A stretch of DNA of 64,000 nt from Lineus longissimus. Lineage: Eukaryota; Nemertea; Pilidiophora; Heteronemertea; Lineidae. The position numbers and the translations under genes were made by a program. The stretch lies in contig NC_088321.1 in assembly GCF_910592395.1 (NCBI RefSeq), positions 6,326,001 through 6,390,000 on the forward strand, given 5' to 3'. This document shows, in pieces, positions 33,407 to 45,355 of this stretch (within the stretch, counting starts at the first letter, position 1; each line of letters begins with the position of its first letter). The notes below the pieces were generated by a model that had not been told where the DNA came from, did no database searches, and was given only the letters and a program-made list of their open reading frames with translations.

Positions 33407-36020
33407 CTGTAATAAATATGAGAGGCTAATGAATACAAGTAAACGAAAATATCAACGTAGAGGCAGACCGGACAAGGAAGCAAAATAACTTTTGGTATTG
33501 TCGAGGGAAATATTTCCTAGCTTTTGGCTGCCCTATTCACCTCCTATTCTAGCAGTAGTTTGCATCAAACAATTTCACAAAGAAAGAAGAAAAAAAGACT
33601 GAATTATCACGTTTTCCGATGTTCACTTCTATTTGACCCGGGTTAGCTCTGCATACGTCGATCCTTTCCATGTGGAACGATGCACTAGTAAGGCGCTTCC
33701 TGGAGCCATGATCTACCATGTGACGTATTGGCGTAGATATAGAGTTTTCCAAGGTCACGCTTATGGCGCTTGATTAGGTCTCACTCATCGGTTTCACAAT
33801 CGGCCAGAGGTGTCCATCCCCCAACGTATAGTTGGTATAAAAACGGTGTGTTCCTTTGAATTGGCCTTGCTATGTCTACCGATCGAGTTAGTTCATTATG
33901 CAGAACAGCTTTAGTGAGGTAGAGTAACAAAGATGTACCTCCTATAATCAACCAAAAAATGTGTTGGGCGAAATGAGATAATCAGCCAGAAAAGTTATTC
34001 TATCCCAGATTTTATTTGCGTACTTCGTTATACTAAGGTCTCACTCCACAGTTTCATTAAATTCATCGGACGTGTCTGTTTCGCTGAAACAATAACGGCG
34101 AAAAAGACATTTTAATTTCTTATCTTGATTAAAGATAGCGCCTAGTTTGGTTCGCGCCTTTTGCCAGGGTATTCTTTATGCTCTTGCGATTTCTCGTGTG
34201 TGTAACTCATTTCTTCACTTTGCCTCGAAGTCGCACCTATTATTCTGTTGTTAGTTTGGCGTCCCGGTTACTATGGACGGTTAGCCTGATGTCAACGTAA
34301 GGGTTGATTAGCTTTAATACAATCGTTTGAATTTAAGATTATAATTGCTCATTTATTTTTGCATGCAAATTATTTGTTTTGTGTTAAATGTTTAGTTAAA
34401 AGAATCACGCCCGAAATCAAATGGAAAATCAAAAGAGGCAGAAAATAGTTATGTATAGTTTTTATTGCGCTAATTAAAAACGTAAATTAACACCATTTAT
34501 AAAAGTTGCAGTAGTTCTGTTTCTCTTGATAGCTTATGGTTTATATTTGGTGCTTAATGTCATGTTTTTGAGAAAAAAAAATCCTGGGTAGCGGTCTATT
34601 CGTCTGCTGAATGGACAACACCCCGAAATGCACGTGTAACTAAGCGTGTCGTCGAACCAGCACTTGGTGTGACCAACAGGGAATCACTCATATGTTACTG
34701 AGAGATTTTTATGGAGGCAGCTAGAGTCCTAATGAAGCTTTCTAAAGTATTTTTAGTGCATTTAATTTTTTTTCTTTACTAGGAAGTATCGCCACCTTTG
34801 ATGCTACCTAAATCCTGCTCGGTGGCCAAGAATCAGGTCAAAAATTTCTCGAGCTCTGCCAAGTTCGCGCCCCGTATCCGGAGGGAACAAAATTTATAGC
34901 AGATAGGCAATCCACCATGACAAAGGAATTTAATGTACCTTTAAATCATTGCGCCCAACACATTTTGGTTGAAAGCAGGCAAATCTCTGTAGTTCGAATT
35001 CTACCTCGCTAAATAAAGATGTTTTGCCTGAAAAACTCACTCGATTGGTAGACAAAGCCCGGCCGATTTAAAGAAACACGCCGTTTTTACACGAACGTAT
35101 GGACACTTTGAAACCGACACCTAAATATTTTATTCGCTTCATTTATTTTCGTAGTATTTTGCCATAAATCCTGCATCTTCTTTTTGGTCGATGTATGGAT
35201 GTATTTGTAGTTTGTTGTGATTCGACCAACAGTGGGTTGTCGACAGTAAGTTGTGTACTGCAAAATTGGTCATTAGCCGTCTTGAATTTCAACTCCGGGA
35301 ATAATGTGGTAAATGGCCAAGGAGTTGTAAGTGTTCGGAATTATTCAGGCAGCCCAGGAGTTTTATTTATATTTTACTCCTTTCCGGCCCTTTCCCATAT
35401 ATTTTGGATTCCGAATTCTACCAAAGGATTTTAATTTTTGATTAATGTGAATTAATTGATGTGGATTCGATTTGTTTTTGTCACGGAAAGGAATAAATCG
35501 ACAAAAGTTTTCTTTTGATCTGCGAGGCCCACGCGTCATTTTTTTGCCGCGCGTCTTTGGGTGTGGCCATTTTATTGCAAATCCATTGATTAAGATTTTA
35601 TTTTCGCAGCGGTAAACGCGCGTCGTTTTATTTTCGCCGTCGCGGCCCGCGGTGCGGTTTTGGCGTGAACGACCTGCCCTGAGAAGGAGGTTGCTTGTTC
35701 GGGGATTTCCCATATTTATCATAATGTCACAATTATAGGCTGCAAACCGAGCCCAAGTCCTCTGTTTTCTCTCCTGCCTCTCTTTCCTCTTCCTATTTTA
35801 ATATGACAGTGTTTGTACCAACGTTTTCGCTATTTGGATAAATGCCAGCAAAAAGAAGTATCATAAAAAAAATGCAAGTGTATTCTGACCTAATTTTACA
35901 CCATGGGCCGATGGCGACTGTGGCTGATTTTTCAATATGACTTCATAGCTCGATTACGCCTATTAAAAATATTGTACACATACTGGTTCAGGAAAAATCA
36001 ATCTCTCTGCAGAAAATACA
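33407..36020. other. No gene recognised between two kinase copies
   Basis: The stretch should contain the upstream exons and promoter of the six-exon kinase, but no exon with acceptable borders and coding character was found. A minus-strand frame at 33758-33549 lacks a donor site. The segment at 35500-35700 is CpG-rich (GCGCGTC, CGCGGCCCGCGG) and could be promoter-proximal, which is only an inference. Confidence 0.35.
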
Positions 36021-36431
36021 TCATTCTTGCTCCACTGAAAATCCCTCAGCACACCATGACGGAATCGCTGCAGTGACATCTCAAAAGGGAATTGAATGAT
36101 ACAAAAATGATCCCTGTATATACAGTTTTCCTGACTCATAGTCGCTTTGTCTATATCATGTCTCTTTCTCTTACTGTGTGAGACGACCTAAGTTTCAACA
36201 TGTTAAAGTTACTTACGCAACTCATCTTTGAGAAGGTCCTTGGCAGATGATCGAAGTGCAGGCTTGACAATGATGGTCTTCGCGAGGAAATCTTTCACAT
36301 CACCAGGAACATTTTTAGCAACTTTAGGGGTCCTACCTTCTCCAACAGCAAAAAACACTTGTACCGAACTTTCAAACTCACTCCAAGGACGTTTTCCCGT
36401 GGCCATTTCCAACACAACACAGCCAACGCTC
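36021..36431 (-). CDS. MAP3K-like protein kinase, paralogue: last two exons
   Basis: Exon 36431-36217 (215 nt, after ..TCCACAG, donor GTAAGT) encodes the C-lobe: SVGCVVLEMATGKRPWSEF, then DVKDFLAKTIIVKPALRSSA and DLLKDEL. Exon 36079-36021 (59 nt, after ..TTTTGAG) encodes the tail, ending with TGA at 36023-36021. Exon lengths, phases and the 19-codon tail (HVTAA, then PSWCAEGFS) match the gene ending at 16593, and intron sequence is similar too, so the two arose by segmental duplication. The usual C-lobe arginine in the P-x-x-R-P motif is replaced here (KPALRSS). Earlier exons were not found at higher coordinates within the window, so this may be a partial duplicate. Confidence 0.72.
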
Positions 36432-37142
36432 CTGTGGATAGGATACACAGTTTTGCTTCAAGTGAATTCTAACACCATACATAAAAGGGGATGGTCACTT
36501 AGCAAGTTGGTTCACAAAGTTTTACCAAGTCAAATTTTACACAGTTGGAATTTACTTTAGAAACAGAAATTATGTGAGTGAGATAGAGTGTAGGTCCTAG
36601 TACAATATGGGTAGGTCGGTGCGAGAGAAAACATTCTTTAGAATTGATGGTTTTATCAGACAAATCAAGTGAAAAAGGAAGGTTTCTTACAAAGGCAAGA
36701 AAAATGATGCCGCAGTCAGTTATTTATCAGTAATAGGATCAACGAAAAAATAACATTGACATGATGAAATTGAAAAGCATCGTTATTTACCAACATCAAT
36801 ATAAAATTAGGGAAAATGTATAACTTGGCCAGAAAGCAGCTACATGTATGTAAACAGGGGAAAACACTTGTTGGAACAGCCTCCTTTTGTGGTTATGAAT
36901 CAAGCACTACACATGGAGCTAGATGTGATGATTGGTGCATTTCCTTTTAATGCTACAATATCCAAGTGACAAAACTAGTGTGGACAAAGCTTAGAGATGG
37001 TCGCCTTCATGGTGACGTCTATGGCGCGCCTTTTTCCAATAATTACATAAAGTGAGATTATAAGTTATAGGTCATGTAGGCTGATCGCAGATGAAGTCCT
37101 TAAGGGTTACATGGATGAACTGAGCTCAATTGATAATTATTG
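36432..37142. other. No gene recognised
   Basis: This stretch lies upstream of the paralogous kinase exons. No further kinase exon (DFG or HRD type) could be found in it. Confidence 0.4.
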
Positions 37143-37368
37143 CTTCTCAAATGAATATGTGACCCGTCACAGCGAAACCCGGCGCTTGTCACGCAGAAGA
37201 TGAGCCTAAATGACACCAGGAGATAATGGAAGAAATTGATGTGCTCATATTTCACAAAAGGCAGACAACAGAGAAATGAACAAACAGTCCGCCTCAACCT
37301 GCCAAGCTCAGAGCGACATGCGCCTACTTTTGCTGTGACGGGTCACATATTTATTTCATTTGAGAAAA
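37143..37368. mobile_element. MITE with TGTGACCCGTCACAGC termini
   Basis: The left end reads TTCTCAAATGAATATGTGAC followed by CCGTCACAGC. The right end carries the reverse complement, GCTGTGACGGGTCACAT, followed by TTTATTTCATTTGAGAA. Inverted termini of about 30 bp enclose roughly 160 bp with no coding capacity. Confidence 0.75.
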
Positions 37369-38008
37369 GCTATTTGCCAGAGGTATCATGTTTTGCAAAA
37401 TATATCACAAAGTGAAGCCATTTTAAGTGTGGTAGATGATGGGTCCCTGTCAAATTAGAGTTAAAGAAATCTGCTACCTCACCAAATTGCAAGAAACACG
37501 CAATGATCACATATCTGTCATAAGTCGTAATATATCCTTCACGAATATGGAAACTTATGTAATTCACAACAGTGCGACTATTCCTTTAGCTTTCATTGCA
37601 TGTTCTACATTTAACATGGCACTTTGTATTCCTTGGTATGTCTTGATGTCTTGGTATGTATCGTGTCCCTGTCTTGAATATGAAATGAGTGCTCACAGAA
37701 AGAATACCAAGTTTATTGTCAGCTGGTCACCCTGATTGCAGCGCCGTCTTTACTCTGTTGTTAAACTACGCGTTCTATCGTTAGAAGCCATGGTTAAATG
37801 ACGTTTTGCGGTCATTAGGGTCACGAATACCCACTTTATATGACTGGAACCATTTTGAATTAATGTAGAAAAAGTTTTCTCTCTAAAAAAACGCTGAAAA
37901 ATTAATATAAGCTCTCATTCGCCGTCGGAATCGATTGGAGAACTGACCCGAGTTACCAGTCATCAACAGGAAAACATGTGCTCTCGGGCTTTTCTGCGAA
38001 GCGCAATA

Positions 38009-38316
38009 ACTATGGTTAACGTGCATACGTATCCAATGTAATCAATGTTTCTCAAGTCCATGGATTCGATTCAAATGGCTTAAATTTGACTTAAAATGGC
38101 CGCCAAAAGAGATAAACGCGCGAATGAAGCAACTCGACTATTCTGAGCTCCGAGAGAGAAACACTATGGTTAACGTGCATACGTATCCAATGTAATCAAC
38201 GTTTCTCAAGTCCATGGATTCGATTCAAATGGATTAAATTTGACTTAAAATGGCCGCCAAAAGAGATAAACGCGCGAATGAAGCAACTTGACTTTTCTGA
38301 GCTCCGAGAGAGAACC
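38009..38316. repeat. Tandem duplication, 154-bp unit, two copies
   Basis: Two copies beginning ACTATGGTTAACGTGCATAC at 38009 and 38163 differ at only a few positions. They contain ATGGCCGCCAAAAGAGATAA. The near-identity implies recent duplication. No gene is evident. Confidence 0.88.
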
Positions 38317-38344
38317 ACATGAAGGGCAGAGACATGTATTCATC

Positions 38345-38775
38345 CACGACCGGAAGTTATCAAAATGTCAAGTTGTGGTAAATGGCTGGGATGGACCAAA
38401 GTGGAATTAATTCTCAATCTGTGGTTGATTCTTAATCTACAGAGTCAGGCCATCACAGAAATATGCTTTTTGATAATATATTTAAGACAATGTGGTCTCA
38501 CTGGTCAGTTTAGAACTTGTACTTTGACAGGGCCATATCAATGCGCCAGTGACGTTTTGATGGATATGGTGTACGGAAATCTCTTTTTCTCAGGCAATCG
38601 GTATTGGAATGTTTTTAAACTTTATCATGCTATTGGCAAAGGGTTCTTCTTGACACATATAAAATTTTGTGCAGATTAATTGGTCCAATGAGTACTTTTT
38701 TCACCAAAACTTATGCACAACAATGTACACGTAATGTACACATGTTTTAATAGAGGACTCTGGCCTGAATATTCA
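38345..38775 (+). repeat. Copy of the 45025-45440 segment
   Basis: About 430 bp starting near ATGTCAAGTTGTGGTAAA are nearly identical to 45035-45440 in the same orientation. Similarity stops at GGCCTGA, just where the plus-strand gene at 45.4 kb becomes unique. The open frames (ILNLWLIL, GNLFFSGNRYWNVFKL) are shared, but their codon use and lack of domains do not support a protein. It is either a dispersed repeat or a partial duplication of that gene's 5' region. Confidence 0.75.
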
Positions 38776-41700
38776 CACTGTTTTTTAATCAAAATAATCA
38801 AACTTTAGTTTCAGGGGGGTTCGAACCGACCGACCCCCCACCGACATAATGTGTTTTGATTTTTGTGACTTTAGTAATACTATCCAAAAGATGCTTAAAA
38901 TGGATATAATCCCGAATTAATGAAGCAAAAGACGGGCAGGCGTTTCGAGAAAAAAAAAATTATTTGAGATTTCAATAAACCTTTTGAACGAATTCCACAT
39001 GGGCCGTGGTGGGATCCGAAGACACCTTAAGGAGGAATGTATGTTTTTATGGGGTACCATTGGTTTTGCAAGTCTTCTGTTTTTTTCGAAATAATAATCA
39101 ATATTTGCTAGCAGGCTCTTTATGCTCCCAGGTATGAAGAGGGTTCTATGTTCCTCAGGTTCTTTGTTCTTCAGTCTGGTGTTCCTCAAGAGTCAAGTGT
39201 CTTCAAGTCTCTTGGCCTGCAAAAACCCTTTCCAATCAAATTTTTTATGCATTAACCATTCGGCAACATGTTGGTGGGGGAAAAACCTGATCCCTGACCC
39301 CTTGAATTGGTTGCCCAGGTACAACCACAAGCAATTGTCTCAAGGAAGCCACCAGTACGACCTCTTGGCAGTCTTACCAATGTCATGTCAGTGAAAAGGA
39401 AGGGTAATGATGGTTGAGGGTTGGAGTTAGGGTACCATCAAAGGAATACCTCTTCCTCGCTCTGGGTTAAACGTGTCAAAGGACTGCACTATCATGAAGG
39501 CTTGGGGGTTCCACTCGAGCGCCCCGGGGTAAGCAGCTCGTAAGGACTTATTGAGAGGCCCATAGGGGGTTTGAGGGCCTCCCCCCCCAATGCACTGGCT
39601 AAAACATGTCAGAAGGACGGGGGTTGGGGGGGGGGGGCTCTCCATGTCGACAGTTGCGCGAGTTCAATTGCACTTTACATTAGAATCTGCCAGAGTGCCA
39701 GACTACGATAGTCCGGACACCTTTTTGGGAGGGGGGGGGGGGCATTTTCCATTTCTTTGCCGGCTATTATGATGATAGAGTTGAATTACTGCTAAAATGA
39801 TACACGGAGAAAACTGTCTATCAAAATAAAAAATTGGCGGAAGGAACTATAGTAGGTTCCCAACCAGGGGGTTTGGGGGTTCCCCCCCCAACCTAAAGGC
39901 GCTGCGCGCTTACTAGGGCACTGCACTGATAATATTACTCACTAGGACTTAATTATGGGATTGTATGAGGGAAGAGATGATTTCAACTCAGGATTTAAAG
40001 CAAAACCACCTGAAAGGTGGCGATAACTGAGGCCTAATAGGGGTGAATGACGGCATGTTGACAGGAAATCCCCGGGCTTGGCGCGAAATTTTTAATTGGG
40101 ACTGAGTTCCAGTCTGATTTTCTTCAGTCCATCCACTGAATTCAATGAATAAGATTACTAAAGATTACCCTAAAAAACACTCTCGGATTAATTTCGTTTG
40201 CTTTAATTAAGTGTCTTACTGATCAAAATTGTGACACTGCGACAAATTCGTGACACACGTGGACGTCATTGGCGGGAAACTTGAATGAAACACCTGGCCC
40301 CAGTATAACACGATATTATCGGCAAACATTCTTCTTTAAGGGGTGACCTCGAATCGGAAACTAGGAGGAATTACGTACGCTGTTGAAGTTGCTCGCGACT
40401 CTTAGGTTCAACAATTTTTACGCTTGCGGATCATTCTGACATATTACTGTTGATACTGTCAGTATTTCCCAGCCAACTATGAGTAGAGTATTAATTGCAG
40501 AGGTAACAACCTCACTGAACCAATTCTCTGAAACAATATGACATTCCTCATTTATCTGTTTTTATTATCATATTCCTCGATTTCACGGTGTTATCGGTGT
40601 GGTCGATCAAATGCATGGGTGAGTTCACAACTCAGCTTACACACTGTGTTATGTGTCAGTGTAACAGATATGTTAACATTATGTTAACCTAAACACCTAA
40701 AATTGTTGTTCATCAGGTTAACATCCTGCTTATCATGGTGTTGACATTATCTTGCGTCTTTCAATGACATACCACTCTGTTCACCTATCTGTTACAATAA
40801 CTACGAATATGAACGCGACACAAAATTGGTGTTGCATACACATGATGCTGGCATTGAGTGTGACAGATCTGTTGAAAACGATTTTTTTCGGTTAAACCCA
40901 ACAGATCTGCAACAGGGGATGTTGACTTAATCACAGCAAATTGGAATATGTTAAAGCATTTACGTCATTATTTTTATATTAACAATGGGTATTTAAAGTT
41001 CTTTTTCGCCAAAATATTACCCTTGATCAATACAAAGAGGAACAGTTGCCTCTCTACGATCATTTCATTGATTTTAGAAAATTCATTAACACTAACCACT
41101 AGAGGTTTAGCTGGTGTAACATCGTCATGAGGTCACAACTCAGATATGTTAGCAGCCATCTTCAAAAGCACACTTAGAGCAAGATGATGATGGAGCACCA
41201 ATATTCCTGCTTTATTGATTGCATGACATGTACAAAACCAAAGAAAATGGATTTAAAGCTCAGCATTAAATCAAGTTTGATCAAAATTGAAGCACTCAGT
41301 CCAGAGATAGAGTAAATTGTTTTGTTTGCATGTTATGTAACAGCCGAAGTTTTGTTTCTAAGTGAAGTCAGGCGGCGGGTTGACTGACATATATCAGGCT
41401 GATTTTGGAGTTCTTACAAAAAAATTGTCTGTATTACCTGATCTTATTATACGGTATGTCGTAGCTTTGAATTACAAATACATTATGATAGTATAAGTAT
41501 AGTATAAATTGATGCATTTGGTACAACTTTCTGTAAAAATAATCGAATTTTGAAAAAAATATTAATTAAAGTTTTATAAATTTGCCTAAATTGTCTATAA
41601 AATCTAAATTGGACTATTTGTGGACTTGTTATTTTTGGATTTTAGTTTTCTTACTTCACGCATAGTATCAATAATTAAATTTTTCATGGGCAAAGGTATG

Positions 41701-42435
41701 AATTCACATTGAAAGTGTCAATGAAAAACAGACGTAGAAATTAATTTTAATAGGATAAACAGATATTTGTCTTCCCAAGTAGGACAATAGTCTGATCTAC
41801 ATCACAGCTTGTGGTGAATCCATCACCTGGCTCTAACAAGCCAGTTGTTAGCCTGATTAGGTAATCCAGTTGTCACAGATATGAATGGCGATCTTTGGAA
41901 TGGATGGGGCAAACTGCATGTGTTATATAAAATGTTTGGTGCATTTTAGATAATGATATTGTCTAACTGACGAGGTAAACGCTGGAGCCTGTCTCAAGAT
42001 TTTCTTTTGATATGCAGTAAATGAAAAACCTATCATCTTCAAATTTAAGGAAAGAATTATAGCATATCAGCAGGCTATTGAAAATCGGCCTGATCCTATT
42101 CACAGTTTCAACACTAGCATGACTAGGAGGCGTTTGCTAAAAATAATTGCATTTGCTCGACTCAACAGAATTTCACTGAATTGTGTATGGCAAGTGTGTA
42201 TATGCTGAGGATGCATCATATATCACATAAGTGTGTGGTGTGACCTTTTTTTACAAAGGCCACATAGGTCAAAGTTAAATAGTTCATGATTAGTCCAACA
42301 ACTAACGACGTAAATGGTCTAACTCGACACTGCTATTATACGATTTTCTTTTCATTGGCGGTCTTTGAAATGTTCTCCAAATATTTTACTTTGGGAATGG
42401 TGTACATTATATAAAGCTGTGATGTGAGGCTTACA
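38776..42435. other. No gene recognised; several long G or C runs
   Basis: This is intergenic sequence. G/C homopolymer runs of 8-12 occur near 39583, 39625, 39731 and 39882. A 40600-40930 stretch repeats TGTGTCAGTGTAACAGAT-like and AACAGATCTG-like words loosely. No exon or domain could be supported. Confidence 0.4.
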
Positions 42436-42535
42436 TAAGTAGTAGGTATAATGTCCCTTTCAACGCCCAAAGTCCGAGGCCCAAAGTCCGAGGGTCCCGG
42501 GGCGTTAAAAGGTGCATCATTCGACGCCCGCAACA

Positions 42536-42630
42536 AATGCCCTCCCGTGGTATTGTGCTTTTTTTCCGCGCTTCGCGTAAGCGCTCAAAAATTCGGCGCT
42601 ATCCGTCCGCGCTGTCCACGGGAGGGCATT
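42536..42630. repeat. GC-rich hairpin with 15-bp perfect arms
   Basis: AATGCCCTCCCGTGG at 42536-42550 pairs with CCACGGGAGGGCATT at 42616-42630. It lies in a CpG-rich island-like segment (about 42450-42760) containing duplicated CCAAAGTCCGAGG. It could be a small element or a regulatory CpG island; there is no gene evidence. Confidence 0.65.
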
Positions 42631-43628
42631 CGTCGCGTAGCAGAGTACAAGCAGCCCGATGCCGCAACGAGCACAGATTAATGTGCACTCTTATTCGCGC
42701 TCCTCCTGAGGTTTTACGGGCTACTGTCACAAGCCGAGCGGAGCGAAGAGTGTCGATCAATTAGGGTCTCCACCATCGGGGAAGTCTGTTTGGGGCAAAT
42801 AGCCTACTGAAGCATTGTGTTGCTATAACTGGGATGTTATCAGTGTCGAGGCAATCCTTGTCATTGACTATGCATAGGGACTGCTCATCCTAGCTAAAAT
42901 TATGACACCTGATAGTATCTTCGATATGCGTTTAAGTCCCGACGGTAAGGAACCAGCACCATGATGAATTTGTCCTCGAACGATTTTACAGGCTGAGTGT
43001 TTCTTTCTTGTTTTTAAAAACACAATATTTTCCCCTCACAAACCCTTTTAGTGTGAGTCCACGGTACAACCAGGCAATATCTGCAAAAAGTGATAAAGTG
43101 GGGGGGGGGGGGTCAACAGTTCTGGCTCAAATTCCTACCATGGACTGTTCTTGGGGTAGGATGAAGGCTGGGCAAAGCCATTCGGCGAAAAATCACACTG
43201 GTCAGGAATGGGGGGTATTAACTCATCCTATTTTTTTCTATGCATTAACCTTTAGAAAAAATGCACAGTTTTGATGAAAATGACAAAAGTCTTTATTTAA
43301 AAAAAAAATATTTCTGGACAAAGAAATCCTCTTTGCTTGGTATCATTGGAAAGGGGACATAATGGCCAATTTTTGGACATATTTGTTTTATCATAGATTT
43401 CACCCCCTTTTGCGGAAGAGCACACGTTTTGGGTACGTTATCATAAAAAAGTTAAAAGATAGCCTACTTCCACGGGGTATACCTCACCCTTTGCAGGGTG
43501 TTGGGCAACGTCACTTCCACAGGAGATCAATATGGGACCCTATTTTCAGTTACAGAGAAATAAAATCTTTGGCCGCTCTTAAGATGAGTTTGTGATTGCA
43601 TGTACATTGCGAGGTGTTTGCTGCTTTT

Positions 43629-44750
43629 TAGCTCACCTCTTAGCAGAGGTGAGCTTATCCCATACCGTGGCGTCCGTCGTCCGTCGTCCGTCGTCGTCGT
43701 CGTCGTCGTCCGTCGTCCGTTAGCAGGGCACGTTTCGTAACTGTTAGAGCTATTGAGTTGAAACTTGGTACACATGTACCCTTATGTAATGACACCTGGG
43801 AGACCAAGTTTCGGTCCGATTCGTTTCATGGTTTGGCCACCAGGGGGCCAAACGTTAAAAGTGAAAATATGCAATATCTCCCTTAATAGTAGTCGGGAAA
43901 TTTTGAAAAAAATATGGTAGGTACTTCTAGCAAAGGTGCATCATATATCCTCCGGGTTTTTGATTTGACCTCCTTTTCAAGGTCACAGAGGTCAAATGGT
44001 GTAAATTAGCCGTTAGGATGTAACGATGGCACGTTTCTAAACTGCAATGACTATTGATACCAAATTTGGTACACATTTACCCCTTAGTCAGGTGATCTCA
44101 GGGACCAAAGTTTGGTCCAATACGATTCACCACTTGACCACCAGGGGGCAAAATCCAAAAACCTTAAAAATGTGATTATTCCTTAACTTCTTGCCCGATT
44201 GCCACCAATTTGATATCATGGGTACATCTAACCACCATACAGTATATGTCACACAGGTTTTTAATTTGACCTTCTTGTCAAGGTCACAGAGGTCAAATGG
44301 CGTAAATTCGCCGTCAGGCCGTAACTATGGCACGTTTCTTAACTGCAATGACTATTGATCACAAATTAAGTACACATGTACCCCTTGGTCAGGTGATCTC
44401 AGGTACCGAAGTTTGGTGCGATCTGATTTGCCGTTTTGCCTCCAGGGAGGGGGCCAAATCCTAAATTCTTCAAAATGCCATTATTCCTAGTAATGACTTG
44501 CCCGATTGGCACCAATTTTATATCATAGGTACATCTAATTCTAACAACCATTCAATGTGTCACCCGGGTCTTCTTTGATTTGACCTACTTTTCAAGGTCA
44601 CAGAGGTCGAATGTACTGTAAATTGGCCATTTTGGGGAAATTGTAATTGCTTGGACCTACATCAAACCTAACACTACATGACACAAGACCATGCTCTTTG
44701 TCCATCTTTCCTCCACATGAGGTGAGCACAATGGCCCTGGCCATTTCATT
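43629..44750 (+). mobile_element. Pearl-like element, copy B
   Basis: This is a nearly identical sister of copy A: the same AGCTCACC hairpin, a shorter CGTCCGTCGTCGTC microsatellite (about 43672-43722), three roughly 300-bp monomers and the same 3' end, GGCCCTGGCCATTTCATT. Perfect AGGTCA-CAG-AGGTCA words occur at 43980-43994 and 44281-44295, and one with a single mismatch at 44595-44609. The high identity to copy A over 1.1 kb implies recent spread. Confidence 0.82.
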
Positions 44751-45355
44751 GTATTTTGCACTGCATTCCATGATGGATTTGGAAGATTCCCTCTGGTCTC
44801 TTCTGGTTTATTCCTGTCTAAATAATCCTCCTAACATCTGGGAAGAATATACGTAAGCAGCAACAGGTGCTCAGGACTACTGGTGATTGCGTACCAGGGC
44901 ACCGCCACCCCATACCGCAGGCCTTCACGAATGCGTGATTCAGGGCAACACCACGGCCAGTATGGAATTCATCCCGCAAGTTTACTACATGGTGGTCACA
45001 CAACACAAGCAAGCATGGCTGATAGAGCTTATTAAAATGTCAAGTTGTGGTAAATACATGGCTGGGATGGACCAAAGTGGAATTAATTCTCAATCTCTGG
45101 TTAATTCTTTATCTACAGAGTCAGGCCATCACAGAAATATGCTTTTTGATAAAATATTTAAGAAAATGTGGTCTCACTGGTCAGTTTAGAATTTGTACTT
45201 TGACAGGGCCATATCAATGCGCCAGTGACGTTTTGATGGATATGGTATACGGAAATCTCTTTTTCTCAGGCAATCGGTATTGGAATGTTTTTAAACTTTA
45301 TTATGCTATTGGCAAAGGGTTCTTCTTGACACATATAAAATTTTGTGCAGATTGA

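Noticed and set aside
33549-33758. Possible additional upstream kinase exon
   Set aside because: No donor site at the end of the open stretch, no similarity to the linker exon of the paralogue, and no domain.
34970-35020. GTAGTTCGAATTCTAC as a tRNA T-arm
   Set aside because: The T-arm-like palindrome is present but there is no A box or acceptor/anticodon stem at the proper distance.
39583-39900. G-rich runs as evidence for a CRISPR-like or telomeric array
   Set aside because: They are plain homopolymer runs at irregular distances; no spacer-repeat pattern exists anywhere in the window and the DNA is eukaryotic.
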